From an uncultured Massilia sp. (lineage in GTDB: Bacteria > Pseudomonadota > Gammaproteobacteria > Burkholderiales > Burkholderiaceae), in assembly GCA_946481275.1 (NCBI GenBank), contig CAMLMV010000015.1:1-64000 (forward strand): 64,000 bases of DNA, given 5' to 3'. Shown here in pieces: positions 62,845 through 64,000 of the stretch. Positions within the stretch are counted from its first letter, which is position 1, and the number at the start of each line of letters is the position of its first letter. A program made the translations under genes and the position numbers. The notes beneath the pieces were generated by a model. It saw only the letters and a program-made list of their open reading frames with translations, had not been told where the DNA came from and did no database searches.

Positions 62845-63507
62845 TCAATCGCGCATGCGCAAACTGAGCGCCGAACCGCGCCGCGCCAGGAAGTCCATCA
62901 GCAATGCCGGATAGCGCGGGCTCGCCGCTGCCTGGACCGACGGCCGCAACGCCAGCGCCGCGCGCCACGCCTGCACCTTGGCCAGGCCGGCGACCATGCC
63001 GAAGTCGCCGATACGCTCGAACGCGTCGAGATAGCGGAAGACCGGCGCGAACACCGCGTCGACGATGCAAAAGCGCTCGCCGTCGAAATACGGCGGCGCG
63101 TGCAGCACCTCCTCCACCTGCCGCAAGCGCCGGTGGATGTCCGCGGCGGCGCGCAGCAGGGCCGCTTCGTCGGGCGCGTTGTAGAACACGGCGATGGCGT
63201 TCAGCAGCGCCGAGCCGAATTCCATCCAGCCCCGGTGGCGCGCACGCCGCAGCGGCTCGGGCGGATGCAGGCGCGGCGCCACGGTGTCGTCGAGGTATTC
63301 GCAGATCACGGCCGACTCGAAGATCGCCTCGCCGTCGGCCAGCAGCACCGGCGTCTTGCCGAGCGGGGACGTCTGCAGGAACCACGCGGGCTTGTCCGCC
63401 AGGTCGACGTCGCGCCGCTCGAACGGGATGCCCTTCTCGTGCAGGACGATGGCGGCGCGCTGCACGTAGGGGCACAGCGCATGGCTGACGAGAACGAATG
63501 GCGGCAT
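62845..63507 (-). CDS. Glutathione S-transferase family protein
   Basis: 220 residues. N-terminal thioredoxin-fold domain with SHALCPYVQRAAIVLHEKGI (Cys12 as the likely glutathione-active residue, CPYV), TSPLGKTPVLLADGEAIFESAVICEYLDD; C-terminal helical domain (about 90-220). The Cys-type active site is closer to omega/beta-class GSTs than to Tyr/Ser-type, so thiol transferase or dehydroascorbate reductase-like activity is possible. It is divergent from a LysR regulator with 77 bases between their starts, which may control it. Confidence 0.88.
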   Translation of the reverse strand: MPPFVLVSHALCPYVQRAAIVLHEKGIPFERRDVDLADKPAWFLQTSPLGKTPVLLADGEAIFESAVICEYLDDTVAPRLHPPEPLRRARHRGWMEFGSALLNAIAVFYNAPDEAALLRAAADIHRRLRQVEEVLHAPPYFDGERFCIVDAVFAPVFRYLDAFERIGDFGMVAGLAKVQAWRAALALRPSVQAAASPRYPALLMDFLARRGSALSLRMRD

Positions 63508-63584
63508 GACGACTCTCCTTGATGGGTGGGAGAGCGCAGTCTATGATTGTGTGATTACAATGAAAATAAGCAGAAGCGCAAACC

Positions 63585-64000
63585 ATGCCTGCAAAAACGC
63601 AATCGACGCCGTATCGCATCGGCAGCGCCGACCTGGAGACCGTGCTTGCGCTAGTCCGCACCAGCACCCTGGCGCAGGCCGGGGAGCGGCTCGGCGTCGA
63701 CGGCTCGACGGTCTTTCGCAACCTGCAGCGCATCGAGCGCGGCCTGGGCCAGGCGCTGTTCGAGCGCACGCGCTCCGGCTACCTGCCGGGCGAACTCGCC
63801 TTGAACCTGGCGCGCCACGCGGAGCGGCAGGAGAGCGAGCTCGAAGCCGCCCGCTCGCTCGTGCAGATCCGGCCGGAGCAGGTCTCGGGACAGGTCCGCA
63901 TCACCACCACGGACACCATCCTGCACGGACTGGTGGCGCCGTCGCTCAAGGCGCTGCGCGAGCGTCATCCGCTGCTGGAATTCGAGCTCGACGCCAGCAA
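63585..64000 (+). CDS. LysR-family transcriptional regulator, cut by the right edge
   Basis: About 138 residues are visible. The N-terminal helix-turn-helix reads ALVRTSTLAQAGERLGVDGSTVFRNLQRIERGLGQALFERTRSGY, the LysR DNA-binding domain. The start of the effector-binding domain follows (GQVRITTTDTILHGLVAPSL). ATG at 63585 was chosen as the start after MPAKT. Only the start of the effector domain is in the window. It is divergent from the GST gene. Confidence 0.9.
   Translation, partial: MPAKTQSTPYRIGSADLETVLALVRTSTLAQAGERLGVDGSTVFRNLQRIERGLGQALFERTRSGYLPGELALNLARHAERQESELEAARSLVQIRPEQVSGQVRITTTDTILHGLVAPSLKALRERHPLLEFELDAS

Overview
The window is GC-rich, densely coded bacterial chromosome. 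Gene content and order (tkt-gap, glnA-ntrBC, obg-proB, rplU-rpmA next to ispB, an isolated rnfB-nth pair, polyhydroxyalkanoate genes, many TonB-dependent receptors) fit a betaproteobacterium of the Oxalobacteraceae, most like Massilia/Telluria. This placement is inferred from gene content and protein features; no database search was run. I see no phage, insertion sequence, integrase, CRISPR array or rRNA operon.

Layout. 1-3.3 kb: central carbon genes gap and tkt, with a further minus-strand gene starting at the left edge. 3.3-6.6 kb: rsmE, then a TetR-controlled SDR/MDR oxidoreductase operon with a repeated palindromic operator. 6.7-14.9 kb: two large TonB-dependent receptors flanking an FAD-dependent oxidoreductase. 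14.9-21.0 kb: corA and the nitrogen regulon core glnA / DUF4124 / ntrB / ntrC, with a readable sigma-54 promoter and NtrC sites before glnA. 21-30 kb: rhodanese, NHL-propeller lipoprotein, orphan TAXI-type binding protein, a very large bifunctional penicillin-binding protein, a MoCF-domain protein and a BNR-repeat lipoprotein. 30-33.7 kb: tight four-gene operon (YVTN propeller, polysaccharide deacetylase, sterol-desaturase-like, EI24-like). 33.8-43.3 kb: FKBP, acyl-CoA-binding protein, PHA granule protein, an M4-like metalloprotease, ferredoxin and its reductase, PHA depolymerase, rnfB-nth, cupin and AraC regulator.

43.2-54.2 kb is the most unusual part. An exbB-exbD pair is followed by a third gene whose N-terminal helix looks like TonB but whose C-terminus is a different, jelly-roll-like module. 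Upstream of it lies a translationally coupled seven-gene operon (HAD-UbiA fusion, DprE1-like, DprE2-like, multi-membrane GT-C-like protein, epimerase, FAD oxidoreductase, GtrA). Its content resembles the mycobacterial decaprenylphosphoryl-arabinose locus and suggests polyprenyl-linked pentofuranose synthesis and transfer in a Gram-negative bacterium.

54.3-64 kb: VOC protein, a decayed LysE pseudogene, a lipoprotein, the proB-DUF4345-obg and rpmA-rplU operons, ispB, two identical tandem tRNA-Pro(CGG) genes with a strong promoter inside the end of ispB, an exported GH42 beta-galactosidase, a GST, and a LysR regulator cut by the right edge.
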